Shown here one piece after another: positions 7,661 through 15,969 of a stretch of 39,017 nucleotides of DNA. Position numbers and translations under genes: made by a program. Under the pieces are notes generated by a model that saw only the letters and a list, made by a program, of their open reading frames with translations, did no database searches and had not been told where the DNA came from. This DNA comes from QQUD01 sp039029915 (GTDB taxonomy: Bacteria; Chloroflexota; Anaerolineae; Promineifilales; Promineifilaceae): contig JBCCFD010000013.1 in NCBI GenBank assembly GCA_039029915.1, forward strand, positions 1 through 39,017. Reading direction: 5' to 3'. Every line of letters starts with the position of its first letter. Positions within the stretch are counted from its first letter, which is position 1.

Positions 7661-9939
7661 TTCTTCGTCATCGTTTGGGTCTTAGACAACGCAAGAACAA
7701 GCGTACGAATTGCGACCAGCTTCCAAAAAGGCAACGGCCGTTTACCGTCACTCAAGCTCTTCTCAGCTGAATAGCTAACGGCCACATAACCACGGACCAA
7801 TCTTTGAACATACTCCCTAAAGTCGATCAACCAACCGTTTAAGCGAATCCAAAATTGGACAACAGGATGCATCCGCTGAGCGTTGAGCCAACGTATCCAC
7901 ACCGTTTCCATCTCAAACGGCGTCTGCGTTTCTGATACGGCTAAGCCCAAGCGCGTTCCCAGGTTAAGTAACTGCCCATACTCAGCCCCAATTGATAAAC
8001 GTCTGAATCGCAACCAGGCTAACCCAAATCGCCCGATCCCAAACAGGCCAAGCAAACTCAAGCCCGCATTGCGCAGCAGCACAAACAAAGAGCGATCTTG
8101 TTCAGGTAAGGCAATTGGCCCCGACTCTGCCTCATCTGGCGTCGCAACGGCCGTAAATCCATCATCAGGTGATAAAAACCCCGAAGTCGGTTCAAACTCA
8201 ATCCAGCCATACCCTGCAAAATAAACTTCAGCCCACGAGTGTCCGTCAATCTGAAAGATGGTTTGAACCCCGTTTTCATCCGGCGTGTGGGTCACAAAAC
8301 CGGTGCCCATGCGTGCAGGTAAGCCAACTGAGCGGGCTAACACCACCATCGAGGTGGCATAATAATCACAATAACCAGACTGTAAATCAAAAAGGAAAAA
8401 ATCAACCACATCTCGCCCCTCAGGCGGTGGTGCCACATCGAGCGAGTAGGGATACTGGCGCACAAACTGTTCTATCGCTTTGGCCTGAGCGTATGGAGTA
8501 TCATAGCCAGCTACAATTTCTTCAGCCAGTTCCGTGACGCGACTGGGCAGATCGCTAGGCAGTTGGGTATACCGTTTGAGTAAGCCAGGATTAATCTCAG
8601 CCACGCTGGCTACACGCAGCTGTTCGACGGTTGCCGTACTAACCTGAGACACGGCCGTATACTTAGGCAACTCTCCCCCCACCCACATCAGTTCATCAGA
8701 ATTATTGCGGTAGGTTGTCACATCATCTTCATACGAAAGCGGTGCCCCAAGCGAATAGCGCAACGTCCGGTTATCGTGAACCCAGCTAATAGATTGTGAG
8801 ATTGGCACCGTGCTTTGCAGTGACGGTTGCGCAATCTGGACTCCAGCCGGAATTGCCCGTTCAGTTTCATCCCCGCGCGCCCAGCCAGCTCCCGTATAAA
8901 TATCATATGACGTCGATCGCCAGTGGAGCGGTAAGCGCGGCTCGGCTGCGTCATCAAGACGTTCTACCCGCGCTGTCATCACCACATTCTCATACAGCTC
9001 TGGCGCATTGCCCAACAGATAAGAGCGCGGCAGCACACTGGCAAAACCTTGCCCCACGGTAACGACTTCATCTACCCGATCGCTATTGACGCCCCCAAAA
9101 GCTTGCTCTAGCCAAGACTCCGCTTGTTGAACCGGTGGCCATTCCGAAAAAGCAACGGCGACTGCCAAACTGCGGGCATTGAGCAGAAAGAGAGCCAGTA
9201 CCAGAAGCAACACCCCTATCCCAAGGCTGTACTGATAAATTCGCTCTCCAATTTGGCGCGGATACTCTACGCCGTTTTTACGCCACTGGTGTTCCAAAAT
9301 GCTCTGCCTTAGCGTCACGAGCAGAGCTAAACTGAGCAGTGCAAAAATAATTAGCAAATAGATGCGCACCGCGCCAAAGTATGCGTTAGCACCCATGCCC
9401 ACTGCTAACCACAGCAACACAGCTTGAGGGTGATGCATTCTGAACGTCATCCAGCCAAAAGCAGCAATCAGCAGCCAGCAGCCAATAAGCAATCCCAGCG
9501 TAAAAACGGCCGTTTCGCTCGTTGCCTCTCCTCTAAACAAAGCTTGCCCCCAGCTGCGCATGCGGAATAAAAAGGTGAGCAAGTTAATGCGTGACGGCGG
9601 CGCATTCAAAAAACCGGTCGGCCACAAGTTTGCCATCGTCAAGAAAGGCAGCAGCACCCCAAAGCTAATCATGTACACCCAAGCTCGTCTAGTGGATGAC
9701 ACTCGCTTAGCAACCAAAAAGCTCAGAGCCAGACTCCAAACTGCAAGGCGTGGAACGGCCGTAATTTCCGGCACCCATTCTGCTGAACGCACTGCCACGC
9801 CCACAACGCGAACAATCAACAGAGACAGCAAGATCGCCCACCAGCCCTCCTGCGGCTGACTGTTCCGGCTAACCCACGTCGTCAGCCTCTCTTGCCAGCT
9901 TTGCCCCCTCACAGGAATTCGACGCTCAAACAGGCTCAT
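7657..9939 (-). CDS. Membrane transglutaminase-like protein, TgpA/DUF3488 type
   Basis: A 760-residue integral membrane protein. The start ATG at 9939 overlaps the stop of the DUF58 gene (ATGA); an upstream in-frame extension to 10020 would lie wholly inside that gene and is rejected. Residues about 30-260 contain six or more hydrophobic helices. An exported stretch follows (260-450), then a transglutaminase core with Cys524 in GYCDYYATS, His567 in GHSWAEVYF and WIEFEPT at 579-585 where the third triad residue falls (Glu in place of the more usual Asp). A further membrane helix near 620-640 leads to a DUF4129-like tail (RRLSIGAEYGQLL onward). The DUF58/TgpA pairing is widespread; an associated MoxR ATPase, common elsewhere, is absent here. 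The substrate is unknown; a role in envelope protein cleavage or crosslinking is inferred. Confidence 0.88.
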   Translation of the reverse strand: MSLFERRIPVRGQSWQERLTTWVSRNSQPQEGWWAILLSLLIVRVVGVAVRSAEWVPEITAVPRLAVWSLALSFLVAKRVSSTRRAWVYMISFGVLLPFLTMANLWPTGFLNAPPSRINLLTFLFRMRSWGQALFRGEATSETAVFTLGLLIGCWLLIAAFGWMTFRMHHPQAVLLWLAVGMGANAYFGAVRIYLLIIFALLSLALLVTLRQSILEHQWRKNGVEYPRQIGERIYQYSLGIGVLLLVLALFLLNARSLAVAVAFSEWPPVQQAESWLEQAFGGVNSDRVDEVVTVGQGFASVLPRSYLLGNAPELYENVVMTARVERLDDAAEPRLPLHWRSTSYDIYTGAGWARGDETERAIPAGVQIAQPSLQSTVPISQSISWVHDNRTLRYSLGAPLSYEDDVTTYRNNSDELMWVGGELPKYTAVSQVSTATVEQLRVASVAEINPGLLKRYTQLPSDLPSRVTELAEEIVAGYDTPYAQAKAIEQFVRQYPYSLDVAPPPEGRDVVDFFLFDLQSGYCDYYATSMVVLARSVGLPARMGTGFVTHTPDENGVQTIFQIDGHSWAEVYFAGYGWIEFEPTSGFLSPDDGFTAVATPDEAESGPIALPEQDRSLFVLLRNAGLSLLGLFGIGRFGLAWLRFRRLSIGAEYGQLLNLGTRLGLAVSETQTPFEMETVWIRWLNAQRMHPVVQFWIRLNGWLIDFREYVQRLVRGYVAVSYSAEKSLSDGKRPLPFWKLVAIRTLVLALSKTQTMTKN

Positions 9940-11192
9940 ACAACACGACCCAGCTCTAGCGTAAACGGTGATATTTCCAAAGTCTGCTGGACGATATCCC
10001 CCGGTTGGAGCAGCGTACATTCAAGCCCCATTTGCTGAATTTGATTATAAAGTGGGCTCATATTCTCTCGACCACCAAACGCCAAACGATCAAACAGCGC
10101 CACTGACGTAGTTACCCCTAAACGGCTCAATTGGTTGAGCAAAGGCAACCAATCAGGGGATGGATTGGCCGTTACAAGCAGTACGGCCGTTCCCTGCTGA
10201 ACCACTGTTTGAAAATCAGCCAATACCGTTTTTAGAGATACCGTTTGCTCCGCACTGACCATGGCTAACGCTTCAAGCAGTCGCCAGCGCTGGCTCTCCC
10301 CTCGTCCGGGAAAAACAAGCTGCGGCATACGGCCGTATGCGGCCAGCCCCACACCGCGCCTTTCTTGAAGCGCTTTGACCGCCAAAGACGCCGCCAAAAG
10401 GACTGCTTGCTCCTCGATACTGAGCCGATCTTGCCCGAGCTGCATTGATTGATCTAAATCAAGCAGGAGCCAAACATCACCTCCCGCTTCGGGGTCAAAG
10501 TGACGCACGTGCAGACTGCCCGTCTTAGCAGAGGAGCGCCAGTGGATAATGTTCATCGGATCATTGGGGTCATAATCACGCACGCTAGATGCGTTGATTC
10601 GGTTTTGCCAAGAAATTTGTTTACGTCGAAAACGGCCGTCCCGGTTTCCTGACGGCAGCTGTACCGGTACCGTTGGCAAAATTGGCGGATGAATGATGAT
10701 CTCTTTGAACTCATCATAGTGAAAAAGACATTCAAACAGTCCAAACGGATCGCCTAACCGAAGCGTCCACGCACCCATCTCATACCGGCCTCGTTTGGTG
10801 CAAACAGACGCCTGCCGCCACCGCTCTTTTGTACGCCCTCCCACATTTACAACGAACGCTGGCCGGTACCCAACAACATTCGACTCCACCGCAATTTGTA
10901 TCCACAGCGCAGGAAAAAAGCTTCGATTCTCAATCTCGAACTGCTCGACTAAAACATCCCCGACAGCCACCCAATTGGCCCGCAAATATCGCTGGGCCTG
11001 AATGCTTCGTTCTAGCACCCGCACCCATACAAACGACAAAATGACCACCCCACCCAGCATAATCAGCATGATGTTCCACGCAGGGTCAGGAATCAACAGC
11101 GCTGCGCCTAGAAAAAATAGTATAAGCACAAACGACCGTTTACTGTTCGCTTTAAATTCTACTTGCGGCTTCATATCTCTCAATTTTGGCAC
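9936..11192 (-). CDS. DUF58 domain membrane protein
   Basis: A 418-residue protein if read from GTG 11192, or 412 from the ATG at 11174, which has GAGAG just upstream and is the better start. Two hydrophobic helices (about 20-58) anchor the N-terminus. A beta-rich region follows (CTKRGRYEMG, LGDPFGLF), then the diagnostic DUF58 motif VRDYDPNDPMNIIHWRSSAK with LHVRHFDPEAGGD. The C-terminal half has the von Willebrand A-like pattern WLLLDLDQSM. It overlaps the transglutaminase start by four bases, which shows translational coupling. DUF58 proteins usually act with MoxR AAA+ ATPases and TgpA-like proteins at the membrane; the MoxR partner must lie elsewhere. Confidence 0.88.
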   Translation of the reverse strand: MPKLRDMKPQVEFKANSKRSFVLILFFLGAALLIPDPAWNIMLIMLGGVVILSFVWVRVLERSIQAQRYLRANWVAVGDVLVEQFEIENRSFFPALWIQIAVESNVVGYRPAFVVNVGGRTKERWRQASVCTKRGRYEMGAWTLRLGDPFGLFECLFHYDEFKEIIIHPPILPTVPVQLPSGNRDGRFRRKQISWQNRINASSVRDYDPNDPMNIIHWRSSAKTGSLHVRHFDPEAGGDVWLLLDLDQSMQLGQDRLSIEEQAVLLAASLAVKALQERRGVGLAAYGRMPQLVFPGRGESQRWRLLEALAMVSAEQTVSLKTVLADFQTVVQQGTAVLLVTANPSPDWLPLLNQLSRLGVTTSVALFDRLAFGGRENMSPLYNQIQQMGLECTLLQPGDIVQQTLEISPFTLELGRVV

Positions 11193-11344
11193 ATGGTTTT
11201 TGAGATGACTATAGGGGGCCTTACTTTCTCACTGATTTTCAACAAACGATTAAATGCTCGGTACAAAATCGGAACAAATCAAACCGGTAATCCGTTACAA
11301 TAAACATGATCCGATTTGCGTAACGCCATCCATTTGGAGGAAAC

Positions 11345-12646
11345 ATGATTTCAAGATTTTTATCTCTGGCTCAGTCGCCGCTAACGCCCTTGCTTTTGCT
11401 CATCATTTTGATTGGCTGTACTCAGCCAGAACCAGAGCCAACACCCACTCCGCCACCAACCGTAACGGCCGTTCCCACCGAAACAGCCACTCCGGTTCCC
11501 ACTGATACACCGACACCCGCACCCACCGATACGGCCGTTCCCACCAGCACCCCAACCGCCATCCCAACCGATACACCTATGCCGGCCCCCACCAGCACCC
11601 CCACACCGGCCCCAGAAGAATCAGAACCAACCTCAAGCAGCGTCCTGCCCCCGAATGAGCTAGGGTTTTTAGCCTTCACAAAAATCACCTCAGCCGGGCC
11701 TGAAATTTTTGTTTACTTCAATGGCGAAGAACCAGAAGAGTTTCGCATCACAAACGATGGGTTTTATGTCCTGCCAAAATGGTCGCCAGACACCAGCCGC
11801 TTAGCTTTTGTCCGCATCAACAGCGATGATTCCCTTGACTTTATGGTGATGGAAAATTTGACAGGCGACTATCGCAAAATATCGAACGAAAGTTTAGCTG
11901 ATATCGTTAACTTTAATTGGGCAGCTGATTCCCAGTCGCTACTTTTCACAGCAGCCCAGCCAAACGGCAGCGAACGAGATGTCTATTCCATCGACATCGA
12001 CAGCGGCGGGATCATCAATCTAACTGCCGACTCGCCCGTTTGGGACAGCGGCGGCGTCATGTCACCGGACGGCACTCAGATCGCTTTCGTCTCAGACCGA
12101 GCTGAAGACGGCAAAGCCAGCGACAACATCTGGATCATGAACCCTGATGGGTCAAACCCGACTCAGGTCACAAGCTCAGTGCTTTGGGAGAATGTTCAAC
12201 CAAGCTGGTCCCCTGATGGGTCTCAAATTGCGTTTTTCCGCTTTCAAATTCTAGATTTAGACGAAGGTGGGCCTTCAGGCTTATGGGTGACGGATACAGC
12301 CGGCAATGAACGGCTTGTCGTTGAGCTTGAGGGTGCAGGGCTGCTCGGTGCTGAACAGCCTATCTGGTCACCAAACGGCCGTTTTATCGCTTTTAGGCAC
12401 GGTTTTGATGAAGTTGCTGACGTGTTTGTTGTTTCAGTTGAAGATGGCGAGCTTATCAATCTTAGCAACCTCCCCGGTGAGGACAGCGAACCGTCATGGT
12501 TCCCAGACAGCAGCGGGGTGACTTTTACCAACAGCGGCTCGCGCGGTTTCCAAATCTACTTCAACACAGTTGAGGGTGGAAAACCAACCGTATTGCTCTC
12601 GGATGGTGGCGCGCTCTACGGTAGCTGGATGCCGCCCCTGCCGTAA
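11345..12646 (+). CDS. TolB-like beta-propeller lipoprotein with PT-rich linker
   Basis: A 433-residue exported lipoprotein. The signal peptide ends in the lipobox LIGC (Cys25). Residues about 27-95 are a low-complexity Pro/Thr linker (repeated TPTPAPTDT-like units), typical for holding a domain away from the membrane. Residues 105-433 hold about six PD40/WD40-like blades, seen as WSPDTSRLAFV, MSPDGTQIAFVSD, WSPDGSQIAFF, WSPNGRFIAF and WFPDSSGVTF. The ribosome site GGAGGAAAC precedes ATG 11345. The antisense of the linker is open but is only a composition shadow. Two copies of the ACGGCCGT palindrome lie inside the linker. TolB-like propellers bind proteins or peptides; the partner is unknown. 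Confidence 0.88.
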   Translation: MISRFLSLAQSPLTPLLLLIILIGCTQPEPEPTPTPPPTVTAVPTETATPVPTDTPTPAPTDTAVPTSTPTAIPTDTPMPAPTSTPTPAPEESEPTSSSVLPPNELGFLAFTKITSAGPEIFVYFNGEEPEEFRITNDGFYVLPKWSPDTSRLAFVRINSDDSLDFMVMENLTGDYRKISNESLADIVNFNWAADSQSLLFTAAQPNGSERDVYSIDIDSGGIINLTADSPVWDSGGVMSPDGTQIAFVSDRAEDGKASDNIWIMNPDGSNPTQVTSSVLWENVQPSWSPDGSQIAFFRFQILDLDEGGPSGLWVTDTAGNERLVVELEGAGLLGAEQPIWSPNGRFIAFRHGFDEVADVFVVSVEDGELINLSNLPGEDSEPSWFPDSSGVTFTNSGSRGFQIYFNTVEGGKPTVLLSDGGALYGSWMPPLP

Positions 12647-12661
12647 ACTCAGGACTCAAAA

Positions 12662-12692
12662 AGGTGATACGCGAGAGTTTCGTGTATCACCT
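12662..12692. terminator. Strong 13-bp stem-loop between lipoprotein gene and PolB cassette
   Basis: AGGTGATACGCGA pairs with TCGTGTATCACCT with one G/A-type mismatch and a 5-base loop. It lies 16 bases after the lipoprotein stop. An A-run precedes it, which becomes a U-run on the minus strand, so it has the shape of a terminator for minus-strand transcripts and a plain hairpin on the plus strand. It could equally be an operator upstream of the cassette at 12737. Confidence 0.55.
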
Positions 12693-12736
12693 CAACAGGC
12701 TAACCCCAAAATTCATCCCCCCAATCATCTTATCAG

Positions 12737-13336
12737 GTGATTGAATCCCAACCTGGATTTTTTTATGTTTTCGGCATGGAAACAAGGTTAATCGACATAC
12801 AGCCCTGCCAATTGATTGTTGTGCAGGGTCATCAGGAATATAAACAGGATTTATTGGAATTAACGGCCGTTTTGGCCTTATCAAGCCCAGTTTACGTGCT
12901 GGACGGCGGCAACTGCATTGATATTTTTCGCGTGGCGCGCCACATTCGTCACCGAAGCGCCTCCCTCTTCTACGAAGCTCTAAATCGTGTCCATATCTCC
13001 CGAGCATTTATGGCGTATCAACTGGTGGCCCTGTTTCAAAATGCCCCGCAGTCCCCACAGCCTTACCTCATGCTAGACTTGCTCGCTACATTAGCAGATG
13101 AAAGCATCACGACGGCTGAAAGCTATCGCCTGCTGGGCATCATCATGCAACAATTGGAGCGGCTCCGTTCACAGGCACCAATCGTCATCAGCTTAAATCC
13201 GCCCCCCCAACCAGAGCGTCTAGGGCTCGTCACGCTACTCGCACAAACAGCCAACAAAGTGATCACCCCAGAAGAAAAGACCCCATTACGCCATCCATCA
13301 CTTTTTCAAAGAATAAAAAGCAATCAAGCCAAATAG
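12737..13336 (+). CDS. Degenerate RecA-like protein of a PolB2-type cassette
   Basis: A 199-residue protein from GTG 12737; ATG 12776 (186 residues) is an alternative and fits the family's short N-terminus better. Neither has a strong ribosome site. The stretch QLIVVQGHQEYKQDLLEL sits where a RecA-type Walker A would be but lacks the glycine/lysine pattern (no GxxxxGKT). VYVLDGGNCIDIFRVAR is followed by RVHISRAFMAYQLVALF, and a Walker-B-like strand YLMLDLLATLADES is present. I read it as an ATPase-dead RecA-superfamily protein. It is followed on the same strand by an 81-residue protein and a family-B polymerase lacking a catalytic aspartate, an arrangement that suggests one DNA-repair or damage-tolerance unit. 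The RecA relation is inferred from pattern only. Confidence 0.6.
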   Translation: MIESQPGFFYVFGMETRLIDIQPCQLIVVQGHQEYKQDLLELTAVLALSSPVYVLDGGNCIDIFRVARHIRHRSASLFYEALNRVHISRAFMAYQLVALFQNAPQSPQPYLMLDLLATLADESITTAESYRLLGIIMQQLERLRSQAPIVISLNPPPQPERLGLVTLLAQTANKVITPEEKTPLRHPSLFQRIKSNQAK

Positions 13337-13418
13337 ATAATGGAAGACGCGCATCATTCACACGAGAGAAGGCCCACTGCCACCTTGCACCAAAAGATAG
13401 ATGCACATAGAACGCGGA

Positions 13419-13446
13419 TTGCATAAATTTTTACGTGACGCATAAC
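13419..13446 (+). promoter_or_regulatory. Possible sigma-70-like promoter inside the PolB cassette
   Basis: TTGCAT, a 16-base spacer and CATAAC (each four of six consensus bases) lie just upstream of the gene at 13470, in a 133-base gap after the RecA-like gene. If real, the 81-residue protein and polymerase would have their own promoter. Weak match, so tentative. Confidence 0.3.
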
Positions 13447-13469
13447 ACTCATTTTCAGGAGAGACCACA

Positions 13470-13715
13470 ATGGGAAGAACATTAAAAACCGCCAACCAAA
13501 TTGTTTTAGATGAGCAAAAGGAGTTTAAACAGTTTCGGCGCGCGCTCAGGCGGTTAGATCAACACAGCTTTGACAAACTTTTCACCTATGCCAAGCAGCA
13601 CACCGCCGCAATTAGCCAAACCAGCCACGCGCTTCCTTTCGAAACAATTTTACTGGCGATTAACTTAGAACTGTTAAAAGAGATCGAGCAGCTTAAGCAA
13701 AAAATCAATGTTTGA
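13470..13715 (+). CDS. Small helical protein of the PolB2-type cassette
   Basis: An 81-residue, strongly helical, charged protein with an AGGAGAG ribosome site before ATG 13470. Landmarks are FRRALRRLDQ (residues 22-31), FDKLFTYAKQH, and a C-terminal hydrophobic helix ALPFETILLAINLELLKEI. No cysteine or metal motif and no signal peptide. Its last eight bases overlap the start of the polymerase gene, which shows tight translational coupling and suggests the two products work together, for example as a polymerase accessory or DNA-binding subunit. I recall similar small ORFs beside PolB-like genes in Chloroflexota but cannot verify it here. Function unknown. Confidence 0.75.
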   Translation: MGRTLKTANQIVLDEQKEFKQFRRALRRLDQHSFDKLFTYAKQHTAAISQTSHALPFETILLAINLELLKEIEQLKQKINV

Positions 13716-15969
13716 ATTAACAGGCTGGGTTGGTGATGTGTATGAATCAGAAACAGGGGCAATATTGTGGCTATTATGCAGTGGCGGAAAGCGAAAAAAG
13801 CTCTATTTACCGCTTTCTATCACCTTTTATGTGGCAGGTCCGCATGATAAATTGCGCAAAGCGTGGCAATTTCTAAAAACAGCCTATCCAACAAGCCAGC
13901 TAACCCGAACCACGCGGGAAGATATTTTTATCGGTCATCGCGAGGTCATGGCTGTTACACAGGCCCAGCCAACCCAGCACCAGCGCATTTTTCGCTCCCT
14001 GCAAAAACAGTTCCCAAACTTAATTTATTACGATATTGACATTCCATTTACGATCCGGGTTGCTGCTGAATACGGCATTTTTCCGCTGTGCTACTGTACA
14101 GTTTCGGTTGATGACAACAGTTTAATTCACAAACTGCTCCCTCTCGATTCAGCTTGGGATATCGTACACACAACACCCAATCTCACTTATCTGTTGATCG
14201 AGCCAGACAGCAACCCATACCACTCAGAACCCCAAAACATCTTTGTCACCAGCAGCAAAGGACGAATCAAAATCCCGCTCGACTCTAAGCGCTTGCTGCT
14301 GCTGCAGTTAAACGGTTCCTTTGCCCGCCACAATCCTGACATCGTGCTCACAGAGTATGGCGATACGTGGCTCTTCCCATACCTGTTTGAGGCCAGTCGA
14401 GAAATCAGCGTCTCATTTAATCCGAATCGAGATGAAGATAAAAATGTCATCCAGCGAAAGGAAAATTCATACTTTACCTATGGGCACGTGGTTTATCGGG
14501 GCCAGCAAACGCTGTTGTTTGGTAGATGGCATGTTGATGTGACCAATGCCATGATGTATGGGGAGTACGGGCTGCATGGCGTGTTTGAACAAGCGCGGGT
14601 TTCTGCCCTGCCGGTACAGGAAGTGGCTCGAAAATCACCAGGGGCGGGCATTTCAGGCATGCAGATGTTGACGGCGCTTAAAAACAACATCTTGGTCCCC
14701 TATCAAAAACAGCAAATTGAGGCATTTAAAGCGGGTCAAGAGCTCGTCAATGGGGATCGGGGCGGTATGGTTTATATGCCGCTGATTGGTGTGCATGACA
14801 ATGTGGTTGAGGTAGATTTTACGTCAATGTATCCATCCATCATCGTGAAGCACAACATCTCTCCTGAAACAATAGGTAAAAAAACAGCCCGCGCCGAGCT
14901 TGTACCAGAACTCGACATCTATGTTGATCAAACAAGGGAAGGAATTATTCCCAAAACGCTACGGCCGCTTCTTGAAAAACGTATCCTCATAAAAGGTCAG
15001 CTAGCCACGCTGAGTAAGAAAGATTGTCGCTACAAAGTGTTCAAAGCGTGGTCAAATGCCCTTAAATGGTTGCTGGTCGTTTGCTTTGGCTACCTTGGCT
15101 ATAAAAATGCTAAGTTTGGTAAGATCGAAAGCCACGAAGCGGTCACCGCCTTTAGCCGTCATCATTTACTTTCTGCCAAAGAAGCAGCGGAGGATTTAGG
15201 CTACGAGGTGGTTCACATGTATGTCGATGGGCTTTATCTTAAGCATCCCGCAGTCCACAAGCAGGAGCAAACAAAGCCACTATTAGATGAGATTGTGGCC
15301 CGCACTGGCTTACCATTAGCGCTGGAAGGGATTTACAACTGGATCGCATTTTTGCCCTCAACGCTGAATGACGCCGCACCAGTTCCCAATAGATTTTTTG
15401 GTGTGTTCCAAGATGGTACCTTAAAAACGCGGGGCATCGAGGAAAGACGCCACGACACGCCTGAGTTTATTCGGCAAGTTCAGCAGAAACTGATTGATCG
15501 ATTAGCGCAAGCGCAAAACGGCCGTTTTCTCCAATGCGCCCTTCCCGATGCCATTAAAATGACGCAACAAGCGATCTTAGCCCTACGAGAAGGCACCGTC
15601 CCCCTAGAAGACCTTTTAGTGACCCAAACGCTCAGTAAAGAGGTTTCCGAATACAAAGTCCAGCCGGCCGTAGCGCGCGCCGCTTATCAATTAGAGCAAG
15701 CGGGTAAAGCGAGACGACCTGGCCAAAAAATAAAGTTTCTACATATTTTAGGAGAGCCCAATGTGTACGTTTGGGATGCGCCCCCTTTATCACATCCGGC
15801 AACAATCAATGTTCCTCTTTACATCGAGCTTCTAATGCGAGCGGTTCACATCGTTTTAGAGCCAGTTGGCATCAATAAAACGGCATTGAACGCGCTCTGC
15901 ATCAATGGCTGCTATCAGCCTCAGCTCACCGAAACATCACCCCTTATTCAAACGCTGACGGATTCATAA
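13708..15969 (+). CDS. Family-B DNA polymerase with degenerate active site (PolB2-like)
   Basis: A 753-residue family-B polymerase. Motif A is intact: VEVDFTSMYPSII with Asp370. Motif B is recognisable: ALKWLLVVCFGYLGY (Lys453 and the FGYLGY end at 460-465). Motif C, normally YxDTDS, reads MYVDGLYLK (503-511): Asp507 is kept but the second aspartate, the metal ligand, is replaced by leucine. In the N-terminal half the exonuclease pattern is also lost: the DIE position reads LIE (near 164) and the second exo motif appears as PDIVLTEYGDTWLFPYL (210-226) without the usual acidic set. A uracil-pocket-type N-domain is not obvious. This matches the style of archaeal PolB2, known for altered catalytic residues and linked to DNA-damage tolerance. 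The start overlaps the 81-residue gene by 8 bases; the 3' end overlaps the convergent ThDP enzyme by 26 bases. Confidence 0.85.
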   Translation: MFELTGWVGDVYESETGAILWLLCSGGKRKKLYLPLSITFYVAGPHDKLRKAWQFLKTAYPTSQLTRTTREDIFIGHREVMAVTQAQPTQHQRIFRSLQKQFPNLIYYDIDIPFTIRVAAEYGIFPLCYCTVSVDDNSLIHKLLPLDSAWDIVHTTPNLTYLLIEPDSNPYHSEPQNIFVTSSKGRIKIPLDSKRLLLLQLNGSFARHNPDIVLTEYGDTWLFPYLFEASREISVSFNPNRDEDKNVIQRKENSYFTYGHVVYRGQQTLLFGRWHVDVTNAMMYGEYGLHGVFEQARVSALPVQEVARKSPGAGISGMQMLTALKNNILVPYQKQQIEAFKAGQELVNGDRGGMVYMPLIGVHDNVVEVDFTSMYPSIIVKHNISPETIGKKTARAELVPELDIYVDQTREGIIPKTLRPLLEKRILIKGQLATLSKKDCRYKVFKAWSNALKWLLVVCFGYLGYKNAKFGKIESHEAVTAFSRHHLLSAKEAAEDLGYEVVHMYVDGLYLKHPAVHKQEQTKPLLDEIVARTGLPLALEGIYNWIAFLPSTLNDAAPVPNRFFGVFQDGTLKTRGIEERRHDTPEFIRQVQQKLIDRLAQAQNGRFLQCALPDAIKMTQQAILALREGTVPLEDLLVTQTLSKEVSEYKVQPAVARAAYQLEQAGKARRPGQKIKFLHILGEPNVYVWDAPPLSHPATINVPLYIELLMRAVHIVLEPVGINKTALNALCINGCYQPQLTETSPLIQTLTDS

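Noticed and set aside
9939..10020. 27-residue N-terminal extension of the transglutaminase protein
   Set aside because: It lies inside the DUF58 coding sequence, and the ATG overlapping the DUF58 stop is the natural coupled start.
11422..11688. Val/Gly/Ser-rich minus-strand frame of 88 codons
   Set aside because: It is the complement of the Pro/Thr-rich linker of the lipoprotein; open only because of base composition.
13708..15969. Phage or casposon-type replicative polymerase
   Set aside because: No capsid, terminase or integrase genes nearby, no protein-primed polymerase inserts, and the active site is degenerate.
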